Shown one piece after another: positions 18,876 to 27,967 of a DNA stretch of 64,000 nt. The stretch is from Methylomonas koyamae (GTDB lineage: Bacteria; Pseudomonadota; Gammaproteobacteria; Methylococcales; Methylomonadaceae). The notes beneath the pieces are model-generated. The model was not told the origin of the DNA and searched no databases. It was given only the letters and a program-made list of their open reading frames with translations. The stretch spans positions 186,001 to 250,000 of the forward strand of contig NZ_PPPU01000006.1 in NCBI RefSeq assembly GCF_006483455.1, in the 5' to 3' direction. A program made the translations under genes and the position numbers. Within the stretch, counting starts at the first letter, position 1. Each line of letters opens with the position of its first letter.

Positions 18876-19280
18876 TTAAGGAGCGTCTATATCCGCGCGG
18901 TTTTCAGGGGGTGTTGTAACGAGGCTTGGATTCCCGTTTATGGCCTCGGCTTGCTCGTAAACGTCAATTAACTGTTGCATGGTGAATTCGGGTTGACGCT
19001 CATAGCGCAGGATAGCTACTGTCAACATTCGCCATGCGGTCCATACATCTTTATTTTTCTGAACCATATTGAATGAGGAGAGAACTCCTGATGTTGCAGC
19101 CGCAACGAACGCGACAGCTCTAGTCCAAAAGCTGCCCAACTCCGGTTCAAAAGTAGACACTACTAAAGATGCAAGAATTGAAACAATCCCTAAAATAATG
19201 AAACCAGATTGGATGTTAATGCAATTTCGATACCAGCTATTGCGTGTTTCTATAATATAATCAGGTATAATTTCTTTCAT
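18876..19280 (-). CDS. Two-helix SLATT/DUF4231-like membrane protein
   Basis: 134 residues from ATG 19280, chosen because AGGA lies 8 bases upstream; a longer frame starts at 19391. The layout is typical of the SLATT/DUF4231 group: a short N-terminal helix with RNSWYRNC, two membrane helices (about residues 25-42 and 52-70), and a C-terminal cytoplasmic helix with LTVAILRYERQPEFT. SLATT proteins are predicted pore-forming effectors in bacterial conflict systems. That role is inference here, supported only by the fold-like pattern and the AT-rich accessory setting. Confidence 0.6.
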   Translation of the reverse strand: MKEIIPDYIIETRNSWYRNCINIQSGFIILGIVSILASLVVSTFEPELGSFWTRAVAFVAAATSGVLSSFNMVQKNKDVWTAWRMLTVAILRYERQPEFTMQQLIDVYEQAEAINGNPSLVTTPPENRADIDAP

Positions 19281-19562
19281 CGGAGTGTCCTGGCGATTTT
19301 TATATAAACAACTGTTTGTTTTTCTAGAAAAATCCAAAAGCGTTTGCTTTAAAATAATATAAAAGTCTTCGTAATAAACTAGTTTAGGCAATACATAACC
19401 ATGTGGCTAATTCTGGCTTAAAAATATCGTAAATATATTAGGCTGCTAGGTGAGTTAAATGAAATCTAGCTTAAGCGGTCAACTCTGGATTTCGCGTTAC
19501 GCAACCCGCCTACGAAACTGATTTGGATTCGTCCGGCGAAAAAGCAACCGCCAGAATGGAAC

Positions 19563-20312
19563 CTATGCAGCTTTCAAACGTCGTTTCAGGCTACTCAAAC
19601 CGATCAAGCCTGCACCCATTAGCCACATCGCCCCTGGAAGCGGCACAGCGGTAACATCGCCGTCACGAACAGCCCAAACATACTCTTGGGCAAAAAACGG
19701 GCTAGCACTTTGATAACCTACGAAGGTAGCAAAATCCCAAGCGTTGCCAGAATTGGGCGCCCATTCGCCGCCAGACCAGTATGCATAGGCTTGGAGGTTA
19801 TTTATTAACCCGATGTTATTTTGCCCCCAACTATTTTGATTGAACCCGTTCCAAGTTCCGTTGCCGAATATTCCGTAATCGGATTGAGCCACACCGGATG
19901 CGTTGAATTGGCTTTTGAGCCCTAGATTGACGCTGTACATATAGGCCAACTCATGTTGACTACTTGTTATGTTGTAGCCTCTATCAGTTGAGCCATCATT
20001 TGATAAGTCATAGTTAAAGCTAATGCCGTTTACAGGTGATACGCCCGGCAATCGCCAGTCGCTGTAATCGACATTTCGCACGCTGTCGTGGAAGACCAGA
20101 TTTTCTGCCCAGGTTTTCGCGCTCTGCCAAGTCATCAAACCATCGGCGTCATATCCCGAGGTCTTGGCGTAATTGGCATCCTGCAGCCAGGTCACATTCA
20201 AGGCATCGTCATAAATCAACCCACCGCCACGATCAAACAACGCAGCATCCGCCGTCGCCATATTCAAGCTCAACGTCATGCCCGCCATCCAGGCTTTTCC
20301 TAACGATTTCAT
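19563..20312 (-). CDS. PEP-CTERM protein with DUF1566 (Lcl-like) domain
   Basis: 249 residues; AGGAG precedes the ATG at 20312. The signal peptide ends near ATADAAL. The body has the DUF1566 pattern seen in surface proteins: GLIYDDALNVTWLQDANYA, then WRLPG and YWSGGEWAP. The C-terminal sorting signal is VPLPGAMWLMGAGLIGL followed by KRRLK. Probably an exosortase-processed surface or matrix protein. It faces the LuxR-type regulator gene, with a shared upstream region of 172 bases. Confidence 0.85.
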   Translation of the reverse strand: MKSLGKAWMAGMTLSLNMATADAALFDRGGGLIYDDALNVTWLQDANYAKTSGYDADGLMTWQSAKTWAENLVFHDSVRNVDYSDWRLPGVSPVNGISFNYDLSNDGSTDRGYNITSSQHELAYMYSVNLGLKSQFNASGVAQSDYGIFGNGTWNGFNQNSWGQNNIGLINNLQAYAYWSGGEWAPNSGNAWDFATFVGYQSASPFFAQEYVWAVRDGDVTAVPLPGAMWLMGAGLIGLSSLKRRLKAA

Positions 20313-20484
20313 CTTTTTCTCCTTTTGTCATCAAGTTTTCATATTTTCAATACACGCTGACGTGGCGCATTAATTTCAATGTCAAGCTAAACTTTCATGG
20401 TCTAGTGTGATTCAGGCCACAAATGCTTGTCATCATGCATTTGCATGAAAAAACGAAAATTTTCTTTGGACTTGGATAGCCGAA

Positions 20485-21657
20485 ATGGCGGACGATGAAC
20501 AACTATCGCATTTGATTGGAATGCTCTATGAGGCGGTGATGGCGCCGGAATGTTGGCCTGACGCGTTGGAGTATTGCTCTAATTACGTCGGCGCGAATGG
20601 CGGCCATTTACTGGTAATCGATAAATCCAGCGGCAGGATACAAAAAGAATTTTATGGCGGACGCTATATCGAAAGTCAGGATTTTACTGATTGGGCCAAT
20701 GGCTATTTGCTTGAAGATCCGCGCATGACATCGGGAATGATGACTAATATCGGCGTTCATGAGTGGCGATTTTGCCACACCTTCCTGGATGAAGGCTTTG
20801 TGGCACGTAATCCGCTTTACCAGGAGTTTTTGATTCCAATCGGGGTGCGATTCACGATGGGCGGACTGGTCGACGAGTCAAATGACAGCAAGATCATGTT
20901 AGGTTTTTTCAGAACGCAGGAGCAATCGCCGTTCGGTATCCAAGAGCAAACCGCTGCCAAGCGCTTAAGCCCTCACTTACAACGGGCTTTCAGACTGCAT
21001 TCGCATACGCAACATCTGCAAGCCAAGGCCGAGCTTGGTGCTCAGGCCATTGAGGCGATAGCATGGCCTTTACTGATTGTCGATGGCGATGCCCACATCC
21101 AGCACTTGAACGCCCGTGCGGAGCAGCTTTTGACGGCGCATTTTGGTGGCTTGTCGTGCCGGTTTGGTCACTTAAGCTGCTTTGAGCCCAGCGCCGCTGA
21201 CGAATTGGCGGCTTTAGTCCGCCAAGCAACAAAACATCCGGCTATTGGCGGCGGCATGTGTTTGCATGCCTTGCCTGGCGCTCGAATTTTGGTGGCACCG
21301 CTGCCAGCAGCAAGCCAATGGATCAAGGATTGGCAGAGGCCGCTGGCCTTGGTGCTGATTGCTGAAAATTCCGAGATGCTGAGCGGCTCCAAGCCGTTTG
21401 ATCTGGACTTTGGCGATTGGCCGTCAATGGACATGGCTAAATGCGATCCGGTTGCCGGCTTTGCCAAAACGTATCAGTTGACCGGGCGAGAAACGGAAGT
21501 GTTGCAAGGCTTGACCGACGGGCTGTCGCCTAAGCAAATCGCCGAGCGCGACGACGTCAGCCGCAACACCGTGCGTACCCAACTAACCAGCCTGATGCAG
21601 AAAACCGACTGTCACAGCCAAAAGGATTTGGTTCGGCTGTTTTTTAGTTTCCGGTAA
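20485..21657 (+). CDS. LuxR-family transcriptional regulator
   Basis: 390 residues. The C-terminal 60 residues are a LuxR/FixJ helix-turn-helix: LTGRETEVLQGLTDGLSPKQ, then IAERDDVSRNTVRTQLTSLM. The N-terminal 300 residues look like a PAS/GAF-type sensing part (around HIQHLNARAEQLLTA) and contain no phosphoacceptor receiver motif. Divergent from the DUF1566 PEP-CTERM gene, so control of that gene is plausible but unproven. A run of hairpins follows the stop. Confidence 0.8.
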   Translation: MADDEQLSHLIGMLYEAVMAPECWPDALEYCSNYVGANGGHLLVIDKSSGRIQKEFYGGRYIESQDFTDWANGYLLEDPRMTSGMMTNIGVHEWRFCHTFLDEGFVARNPLYQEFLIPIGVRFTMGGLVDESNDSKIMLGFFRTQEQSPFGIQEQTAAKRLSPHLQRAFRLHSHTQHLQAKAELGAQAIEAIAWPLLIVDGDAHIQHLNARAEQLLTAHFGGLSCRFGHLSCFEPSAADELAALVRQATKHPAIGGGMCLHALPGARILVAPLPAASQWIKDWQRPLALVLIAENSEMLSGSKPFDLDFGDWPSMDMAKCDPVAGFAKTYQLTGRETEVLQGLTDGLSPKQIAERDDVSRNTVRTQLTSLMQKTDCHSQKDLVRLFFSFR

Positions 21658-21667
21658 AGCCTCAACT

Positions 21668-21778
21668 GATTCCCAAGCTCCAACTTGGGAATCCCGATCT
21701 CGGAAGCTCTAGCTTCCCTTCAAGTTGAATGAAAGCCGGAGCTTTCAAGAAATGGCACCCAAGCAAGAGCTTGGGTGC
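21668..21778. repeat. Row of four short palindromes
   Basis: Four perfect hairpins follow one another: stems of 10 bp (21668-21677/21684-21693), 7 bp (21702-21708/21711-21717), 7 bp (21730-21736/21741-21747) and 10 bp (21755-21764/21769-21778). All share an AGCT-containing core or the words CCAAG/CTTGG, so they look like related units. They lie between two genes that converge (LuxR and the phytase-like gene), where they could end transcription from both sides, but no T-run follows any of them. Confidence 0.75.
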
Positions 21779-21861
21779 GAGAAAAATTCGGCTCTAAGAC
21801 AACCGCTGGGCTTAACTAAATCGCATCATCCTGCCCACCTTCCCGAGCTCTGGTAAAGAAC

Positions 21862-23103
21862 TTATGCTAGTTTCCGGCCTTTTCTCCGCCAGCCATTCAT
21901 GCCCAATCCCAATAACGCAGTGCCGAACAGCGGAAAAGCCGCCGGCAGCGGGACGGCCTTTACTTCGAAGGCCAGGAACTGGGTGAATTGGGTAGCGGAA
22001 AAATTATTGTCCGATGCCAGGATCAGGGTGGGATTGCCGTTGAAGGTTTCGCCCCAGGTGATGGCTTCGATATTGTCCAACGCCAAGGCCGAGCCGTCGC
22101 TGTTGGTCAGCGTGCTTAAATCCAGTAACAATTCCTTACTCATGCTGGTGTAGGTCGGCGTGTTATCCAAATCGTCAACTCCCAGCAGGTTGCTGGCATT
22201 GCTCAAGCTGGTCAGGTAGAGACGGATGTTGTTACCGGTGCCGGGAATACCCGCCGAAAATGAGCGTTCGACTGCAATAAAGCTATCGCTCAAACCAGGT
22301 ATGTTTAACAGTTCCACCAAGCCGTTAGTGGCGAAAGCATTGGTCGGGTTCGGGGCATCCACTACAGCGTCGGTCATATAAACATACTCGCCGATTGCGT
22401 TGCCACTGGCGACATCAAATGCCAGCACCCGGCTTTCCGAGCCGTTTGCAACTGTAGCCGGTAATGGGTCGTCTTGCGCCAACGAGTTTTCGGTCGCGGT
22501 GTAGAGCGTGTTACCGTTGTTGGAAAAGGTCAGACTTTCGAAGGCCAGATTGTTGCGAATACCCTTGTCGCCCGCTGTCAGCGCGATGGCACTACCGCTG
22601 GGATTGTAGTAAGTCGGCACGGCAAAATCCCGCACATAACTGCCGTTCAAATTCATTTCCCGGACTGTCGGATTTTGAAAGCCAGTACCTGAGCGCTGAC
22701 CTTCGTTAGTCCAGAACAAGCTGCCTTTATGCAAACGCATGGACTCGGGATCGACGGTGTTGGCCGCAAATGGGCTGCCGCCCGGGGCCAAAATAGTGGT
22801 AACGCTATTAAATGTCACGCCCGCCGCGCCCGGCGCAACATTCTTGTTGAACTGAGCCAGGTTCAGGCTCAAGTCATAGTATCGGGCTGGATTGAATGTC
22901 GAGCGGTCGTCGCTGATTGCCAAATATCTACCGTTAGCACTGTCGTAGTCGATACCCGACAAGCCGCCTACCGTGGTGCCGTTAAACACGGTGCCGCTGG
23001 TAACAATGTTTTGTCCGATGTAGTCCAAGGAAAAAGGCGCGGCGTGAGCGGTGTTGCCGAGTAGGGCCACCATTACGGCGGTCAGCGGATAGCTAAGTTT
23101 CAT
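21862..23103 (-). CDS. PEP-CTERM protein with esterase/phytase-like beta-propeller
   Basis: 413 residues; GGAG precedes the ATG at 23103. Signal peptide ends near AHAAPF. The body resembles the 'esterase-like activity of phytase' family: GLSGIDYDSANGRYLAISDD near residues 45-70, VDPESMRLHKGSLFWTNEGQ, and IEAITWGETFNGNPTLILAS near the end. C-terminal VPLPAAFPLFGTALLGLG with a basic tail is the PEP-CTERM signal. Likely an extracellular phosphoesterase-type protein. The PhoD-type gene next door is also PEP-CTERM tagged. Confidence 0.85.
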   Translation of the reverse strand: MKLSYPLTAVMVALLGNTAHAAPFSLDYIGQNIVTSGTVFNGTTVGGLSGIDYDSANGRYLAISDDRSTFNPARYYDLSLNLAQFNKNVAPGAAGVTFNSVTTILAPGGSPFAANTVDPESMRLHKGSLFWTNEGQRSGTGFQNPTVREMNLNGSYVRDFAVPTYYNPSGSAIALTAGDKGIRNNLAFESLTFSNNGNTLYTATENSLAQDDPLPATVANGSESRVLAFDVASGNAIGEYVYMTDAVVDAPNPTNAFATNGLVELLNIPGLSDSFIAVERSFSAGIPGTGNNIRLYLTSLSNASNLLGVDDLDNTPTYTSMSKELLLDLSTLTNSDGSALALDNIEAITWGETFNGNPTLILASDNNFSATQFTQFLAFEVKAVPLPAAFPLFGTALLGLGMNGWRRKGRKLA

Positions 23104-23218
23104 GTTGTTTCTCCGGGTTAAATTAAGTTGGCTGTTTATCTAAAAGTTTTTCCAATCGATTGTTTGATAAGGCCAAATGCCATTTAAGGAGCCTCTACCC
23201 CCAACAATTCAACAATTA

Positions 23219-23304
23219 CCTTCTCCGTTCGGGAGAAGGCGGGACGAGGGGATTAAAATCAATTCTTTACCCCCTCACCCTAACCCTCTCCCGGAGGGAG
23301 AGGG
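23219..23304. repeat. REP-like palindromic repeats
   Basis: Two hairpins in the 350-base gap between the phytase-like and PhoD genes: CCTTCTCC/GGAGAAGG (23219-23226/23232-23239) and CCCTCTCCC/GGGAGAGGG (23284-23292/23296-23304). The second belongs to the same sequence family (CCCTCACCC...CCTCTCCC...GGGAGAGG) as the repeats between mxaG and mxaI. The rest of the gap shows no gene. Confidence 0.7.
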
Positions 23305-23452
23305 GATTTCTAAAAGCTCCGTATAGTTAAGGCGCTTCCCACTCTGAAAAAGGGGGATTTATATAGAAAATCTCCCATGGCCCCTCTTTTGCTGAGAGGG
23401 GAGAAAACAACGCCAACGCTTAACTGATTGACATCCTCAGCCTGCTGTCTAA

Positions 23453-25240
23453 CTAAGCTTTTTTGCGCTTGCCAAATACCAAACCCAGCAGCGCGCTGCC
23501 GAACAACCAGGCCGCGCCTGGAACCGGTACCGGTTGCACCGAGGTTGGTGTGATTCTGAATTGGCTGACGATTTGCGGCTTGCGATTAAGGATGTCGGTC
23601 AGATCGGTGGCAATATCGCCGACGTTGTAGGCCGGAATGCCATAAGTGGTAACCAGCAACTGTTGGGTAACTTGGTCGATTTCGAACTCGGTCCAGCCGA
23701 AGGTATGCGTCGCCACATAATCGCCTTGCAGCAGTTCGGCCTGGATTTTGCCTTCGGCCTCTGCCAAATTGGCGTCCAGCCCCAGCGGATCGTAACCCAG
23801 CGGGGTCAAGGCTCCATTGGTAACGGTTTTGATGAAACTATCCTTGGCGGCAATGCTGGGTAAGGCGTCGTAGAAGGCTTTTTGTGCCGGAGATAACAAG
23901 CCTACCGCTGCAGCCAATTGCGCAACTGTTGGGCCAAACGGTGCATCATAGGCCACCGAACCGGTGGTGATTTCAAAGGCGCTGGTGGCTTTTTGCTGGC
24001 CGAAAGGCGTGAGTTGGTAAGTCAGATTGTTGACCAAAGTGCCATGGATGTCGGCTGACAAAAACACCACGTTATCGATCTTGTTGTCGTCGATAAATTT
24101 TAGAATTTCGGTCCGTTCGGCGGCGTATCCTTCAAAGCGGTCGGGCGCACCAACCACGCCCAGATTCTGCATCGGCTCCGGCACGGCAATGAATTTCCAG
24201 GTGACGTTATTTTGTTCGGCGGACAGCAAGTCGGCTTGCAAATCGGCGACTTGTTGCTTGCCAAGCATGGTACGGCTCGGGTCGAACGAATTGGCCAAAA
24301 AGCCGCCGACCGAAACCGGATTGAGCGGATTGGCATCGGCCAGCTCCTTATCCCGGAACGAGCGCGCATCCAGCACCATCAAGGCGGCGTCACTGCCGAA
24401 GGTTTGATTGCGGTAGAGCTTGATCTCGCCGGCGGTGCGGGCGTCGCCGGTGGCGCCGTAGGTTTCGGTGCGAATCGGGTTGTATTCCTGAAAGGCTTGG
24501 ATGCCGTTGTTGTACAAGGTGCTGTCATTGATGCGGGTGCCGGCCGGATCTGCATTGAAACGCGCGTCGATCGCCACATCGGCACCACCGGCAAAGTCGT
24601 TGGTCACTTCGTGGTCGTCTATCGTGGCAAATACTGCGGTGGATTGGCGTAAATCGGCCAGACCGTTCAAACCGCCCTTGGCGCTATAGACTTCCGCATG
24701 CTTATTACGGTAGTCGGCCAAGGTTTGTGCTTGTTGCTGGCCGCCGTTGACGTTGGAGGCTACGTCGCCGTAGATGGTGTCGCCCATCGCCACGAAAAAA
24801 TCCAGATTGCGCTGGCTGGCGTTTTTCACGGCCGGATAGGGCAGCAATTCGCCGCGCCAATCGCCGGATACACCAAAACGCAAGCCGGTAGTGCTTCCCA
24901 GTGCCGCAGCGGTTTTAAACTGGCCGCTAGCGACATTTCCAACGCTATCGGTAGCACGGTAATAATAAGATGTATCGGCGGATAAGCCGGACACATCCCA
25001 TTTTACCGGCGCCAACGGGTCACTAACCGCTTTAAAGCTGGAGCCGATGTTCTGCGTAAAAGCACTGTCGGTCGCGTACTCGAAATATATATCGCCCGGG
25101 GTATCCGACCGGCCCCACAGCACGGCGGAAGTTTGGCTGACATCGCCGGCAGCGACCCCGTTGGGCAATGCGGCGTGTGCATTGCCGCCGATTGCGAGCA
25201 CGGCAGCGACCGCAGTTAGTTGAAATGCAGGGAATTTCAT
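23453..25240 (-). CDS. PhoD-like alkaline phosphatase with PEP-CTERM signal
   Basis: 595 residues from ATG 25240, which gives a signal peptide ending near GNAHAALP. The longer frame from 25315 would hide it. An N-terminal fibronectin-like PhoD domain (GVAAGDVSQTSAVLWGRSDT) precedes the metallophosphatase. Metal-binding motifs: GDWRG, AMGDTIYGD, TIDDHEVTNDF and SADIHGTLV. The C-terminus VPVPGAAWLFGSALLGL with KRKK is a PEP-CTERM sorting signal. The enzyme would hydrolyse phosphate esters outside the cell or in the matrix. Confidence 0.9.
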   Translation of the reverse strand: MKFPAFQLTAVAAVLAIGGNAHAALPNGVAAGDVSQTSAVLWGRSDTPGDIYFEYATDSAFTQNIGSSFKAVSDPLAPVKWDVSGLSADTSYYYRATDSVGNVASGQFKTAAALGSTTGLRFGVSGDWRGELLPYPAVKNASQRNLDFFVAMGDTIYGDVASNVNGGQQQAQTLADYRNKHAEVYSAKGGLNGLADLRQSTAVFATIDDHEVTNDFAGGADVAIDARFNADPAGTRINDSTLYNNGIQAFQEYNPIRTETYGATGDARTAGEIKLYRNQTFGSDAALMVLDARSFRDKELADANPLNPVSVGGFLANSFDPSRTMLGKQQVADLQADLLSAEQNNVTWKFIAVPEPMQNLGVVGAPDRFEGYAAERTEILKFIDDNKIDNVVFLSADIHGTLVNNLTYQLTPFGQQKATSAFEITTGSVAYDAPFGPTVAQLAAAVGLLSPAQKAFYDALPSIAAKDSFIKTVTNGALTPLGYDPLGLDANLAEAEGKIQAELLQGDYVATHTFGWTEFEIDQVTQQLLVTTYGIPAYNVGDIATDLTDILNRKPQIVSQFRITPTSVQPVPVPGAAWLFGSALLGLVFGKRKKA

Positions 25241-25463
25241 GAACGTCTCCGAGGATTTAAGACAAAAAACGTGACCAAGTTCGCAGGCTCGGAGTCTAAA
25301 AGCGCTCGGTGACAATTTGATGAAGGCTGGACGCGAGGCAGCCGCGCTAGGAGCGTCGCTGGTCGAGAATGGAGCTGTTGCGATTGGCAGCGCATCGGCA
25401 GCGCCGGCTAAATATCAGGGCAATGGTTCGGTATTAAACCCGGAAGGCAGCGCCGATAGGATT

Positions 25464-27641
25464 TTAGGTCCGGCGTTGCGAACATGAGCCGGCTTCAATC
25501 CGGCCGGCCAGCAAGGCGCAAAATTCGGCTTCCGGCAGCGGTTGGCCGAACCAATAACCCTGGGCTTCGTCGCAGGCGTTTTCCAGTAGGTATGCCGACT
25601 GCTGGGCGGTTTCGACGCCTTCGGCCACTACTTTGAGGCCCAGGCTGTGACCTAGCGCGATGATGGCTTTCAGAATCGCGGCGTCGGTGGATTCCTGTTC
25701 CAGATTGCCGACGAAAGCCTTGTCGATTTTCAAGCGGTCTACCGGAAAGTCCTTCAGGTAGGCCATGCTGGAGTAGCCGGTGCCGAAATCGTCGATGGCC
25801 AAAGTCAAACCCAGCGCTTTCAAACCGTGCAGGGTTTTGATGAATTGCGGGGTGTCGTGGACCAGGCAGGATTCGGTGATTTCCAGTTCCAGGGTGTGGG
25901 CGGCAACTTGGGTGGCCGCCAGGGTCTCGGCGATGGTGTCGATCAAATCGCGCTGGCGGAATTGGCGCGGCGAGACGTTGACCGCGACCGGCAGCGGCCG
26001 GCCCAGGATGTGCTGGAAGCGGTTGGCGGCCAGACAGGCTTGATGCAGCACCCAACGGCCGATTTGCTCGATTTGGCCGGTTTCCTCGGCGATCGTGATA
26101 AAACTCAACGGCGACACCAGCGGCGCATCGGGCGGTTGCCAGCGGATCAGGGCCTCGGCACCGCAAATCCGGCCGCTGGCCAATTCTATTTTGGGTTGGT
26201 AGTAGAGCAAAAACTCGGCATTTTCGATGGCATGGCGCAGCCGGTACTCTATCGCCATGCGTTCGGTCAAAACCTGGTTCAACTCGCGGGTGTAAAACTG
26301 GAAATTATTGCGGCCGAGTTGTTTGGCTTTGTACATCGCCGAGTCGGCATGTTTCAGCAGCGTGGCCGCGTCGTGGCCGTCGCCGGGATAGACGCCGATA
26401 CCGATGCTGCAGGAGACCACAAACTCCAGGCCGTCGATGGTGCAGGGCGCCGCCACCGCAGCCAGGATTCGCTGCATGCTGTGACTGATGTCTTCGATCT
26501 TTTGCAGGCTGCACAGCAGCAGCACGAATTCGTCGCCACCCAACCTGACCACCGTGTCCGAGTCGCGCACGCACTGCGACAGCCGTTCCGCCATCACCAC
26601 CAGCAGCGAATCGCCGACATGGTGGCCCATGCTGTCGTTGATGAATTTGAACTGGTCCAGGTCGACGAAGGCCACCGCCAGAATATTGCCGTAGCGGGCG
26701 GCGAAATTGATGGCTTGCTGCAGCCGGTCGGATAACACCGTGCGGTTGGGCAGCCCGGTCAGCGTGTCGTGGGTGGCCTGGTATTCGATTTGCTGCTCGT
26801 AATATTTGCGTTCCGAGATGTCTTCCACCGTGCCTTCGTAAAACAGCAGGCGGCCGTCGCGGTCGCGCACTTCGCGGGCGTTCTCGGTAATCCAGATGAT
26901 GTCGCCGTTTTTGCGGTAGACCTGGGCTTCGAAGTGACGCACTTCGCCGTGGGCCTGCATGATGTCGATGTACTCGGCGCGTTTTTCCGGATCGACATAG
27001 AGCTGGCGTTGAATGTCGGAAATGCTGTTGCGTAAATCCTGGATCGAGTCGTAACCGTAGATGCGGGCCAGGGCCGGGTTGAAATCCAGGTACTGGCCGC
27101 TCGGCGTGGTCTGGTAAATCCCTTCGATGGCGTTTTCGAAAATCGAGCGGTAACGGGCTTCGGCGTCGCGGGCCGCTTGCTCGCTGTGTTTGCGGGCCGT
27201 CACGTCCTGAATGAAGCCTTCCAAAGCGACCAGCTCGCCGTGCTCGTTGAACAGCGGAAATCCGCTTTCCTGAACCCAGCGGATGCTGCCGTTGGCATGG
27301 ACGATACGGTATTCCAGGTCGAACTTTTTCCGGGTCCGGGCGGAGGTTTCGATCAGCTGGCGCACCCAGCGCCGGTCTTCCGCCAGAGTCAATTCCTCGT
27401 AGGAAATGCGTTTGTTGAACAGCAAATCACTTGGCGCGTAGCCGGTCAGCGCCCGGCAGCCTTCGCTGACGAAGACCATGGTCCAGTCGGCGTCCAGCAG
27501 GCAGCAATAGACGATGCCCTGCAAATTGCTCATCAACATGCCGAGCATACGCTCGCGGTCTTGGATCAGTGCGCGCAATTTCGGGCTGAGGTGCGGCGAA
27601 AATTCGACCACAGCGGAAGCGGGTTCGGAGTCGGCTGCCAT
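25464..27641 (-). CDS. PAS-GGDEF-EAL cyclic-di-GMP protein
   Basis: 725 residues, no membrane helix. Two PAS/PAC units occupy about 30-290, then GGDEF about 295-455 with an intact active site (RLGGDEFVLLL), and EAL about 465-715 with AEALIRW, VNVSPRQF, ELEITES, DDFGTGYSS and VAEGVET. Both cyclase and phosphodiesterase motifs look complete, so it could have either or both activities. It probably tunes cyclic-di-GMP, which often controls exopolysaccharide; the link to the locus at the left of the window is inference. Confidence 0.9.
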   Translation of the reverse strand: MAADSEPASAVVEFSPHLSPKLRALIQDRERMLGMLMSNLQGIVYCCLLDADWTMVFVSEGCRALTGYAPSDLLFNKRISYEELTLAEDRRWVRQLIETSARTRKKFDLEYRIVHANGSIRWVQESGFPLFNEHGELVALEGFIQDVTARKHSEQAARDAEARYRSIFENAIEGIYQTTPSGQYLDFNPALARIYGYDSIQDLRNSISDIQRQLYVDPEKRAEYIDIMQAHGEVRHFEAQVYRKNGDIIWITENAREVRDRDGRLLFYEGTVEDISERKYYEQQIEYQATHDTLTGLPNRTVLSDRLQQAINFAARYGNILAVAFVDLDQFKFINDSMGHHVGDSLLVVMAERLSQCVRDSDTVVRLGGDEFVLLLCSLQKIEDISHSMQRILAAVAAPCTIDGLEFVVSCSIGIGVYPGDGHDAATLLKHADSAMYKAKQLGRNNFQFYTRELNQVLTERMAIEYRLRHAIENAEFLLYYQPKIELASGRICGAEALIRWQPPDAPLVSPLSFITIAEETGQIEQIGRWVLHQACLAANRFQHILGRPLPVAVNVSPRQFRQRDLIDTIAETLAATQVAAHTLELEITESCLVHDTPQFIKTLHGLKALGLTLAIDDFGTGYSSMAYLKDFPVDRLKIDKAFVGNLEQESTDAAILKAIIALGHSLGLKVVAEGVETAQQSAYLLENACDEAQGYWFGQPLPEAEFCALLAGRIEAGSCSQRRT

Positions 27642-27967
27642 GCAGGTGTTCGGTAATTAAACCAGCTAGGTGACAAGCACATTTCGTACCTGCCCCAAAA
27701 GTCGGGCATTGGCGCCGGCAAATCACATCCGATCCCCGCTTTTCTGCTCGGTTATAGTGCTTTGGGCCTAAATTTGGGCAAAGCAGCGGCGTCATTGTTG
27801 GTGCGTGATGCGTCGGTCTGGTGCATTGTTGGGTGGGGGTGAGATGCATTTCACAAAAGCCGCTGACATTGGTAGTGGTACAAATCCTGCTCCCAAACTC
27901 CGCCGAGGACGCGGCAAATTCGCGGCTGCCGTTCCGTAACCGGTAACCTTGCAGGGATTGAACCACA
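27642..27967. other. Divergent intergenic region
   Basis: 326 bases between the divergent GGDEF-EAL and Cache genes. It must hold both promoters. No convincing promoter boxes, repeats or RNA genes were recognised by eye. Confidence 0.4.
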
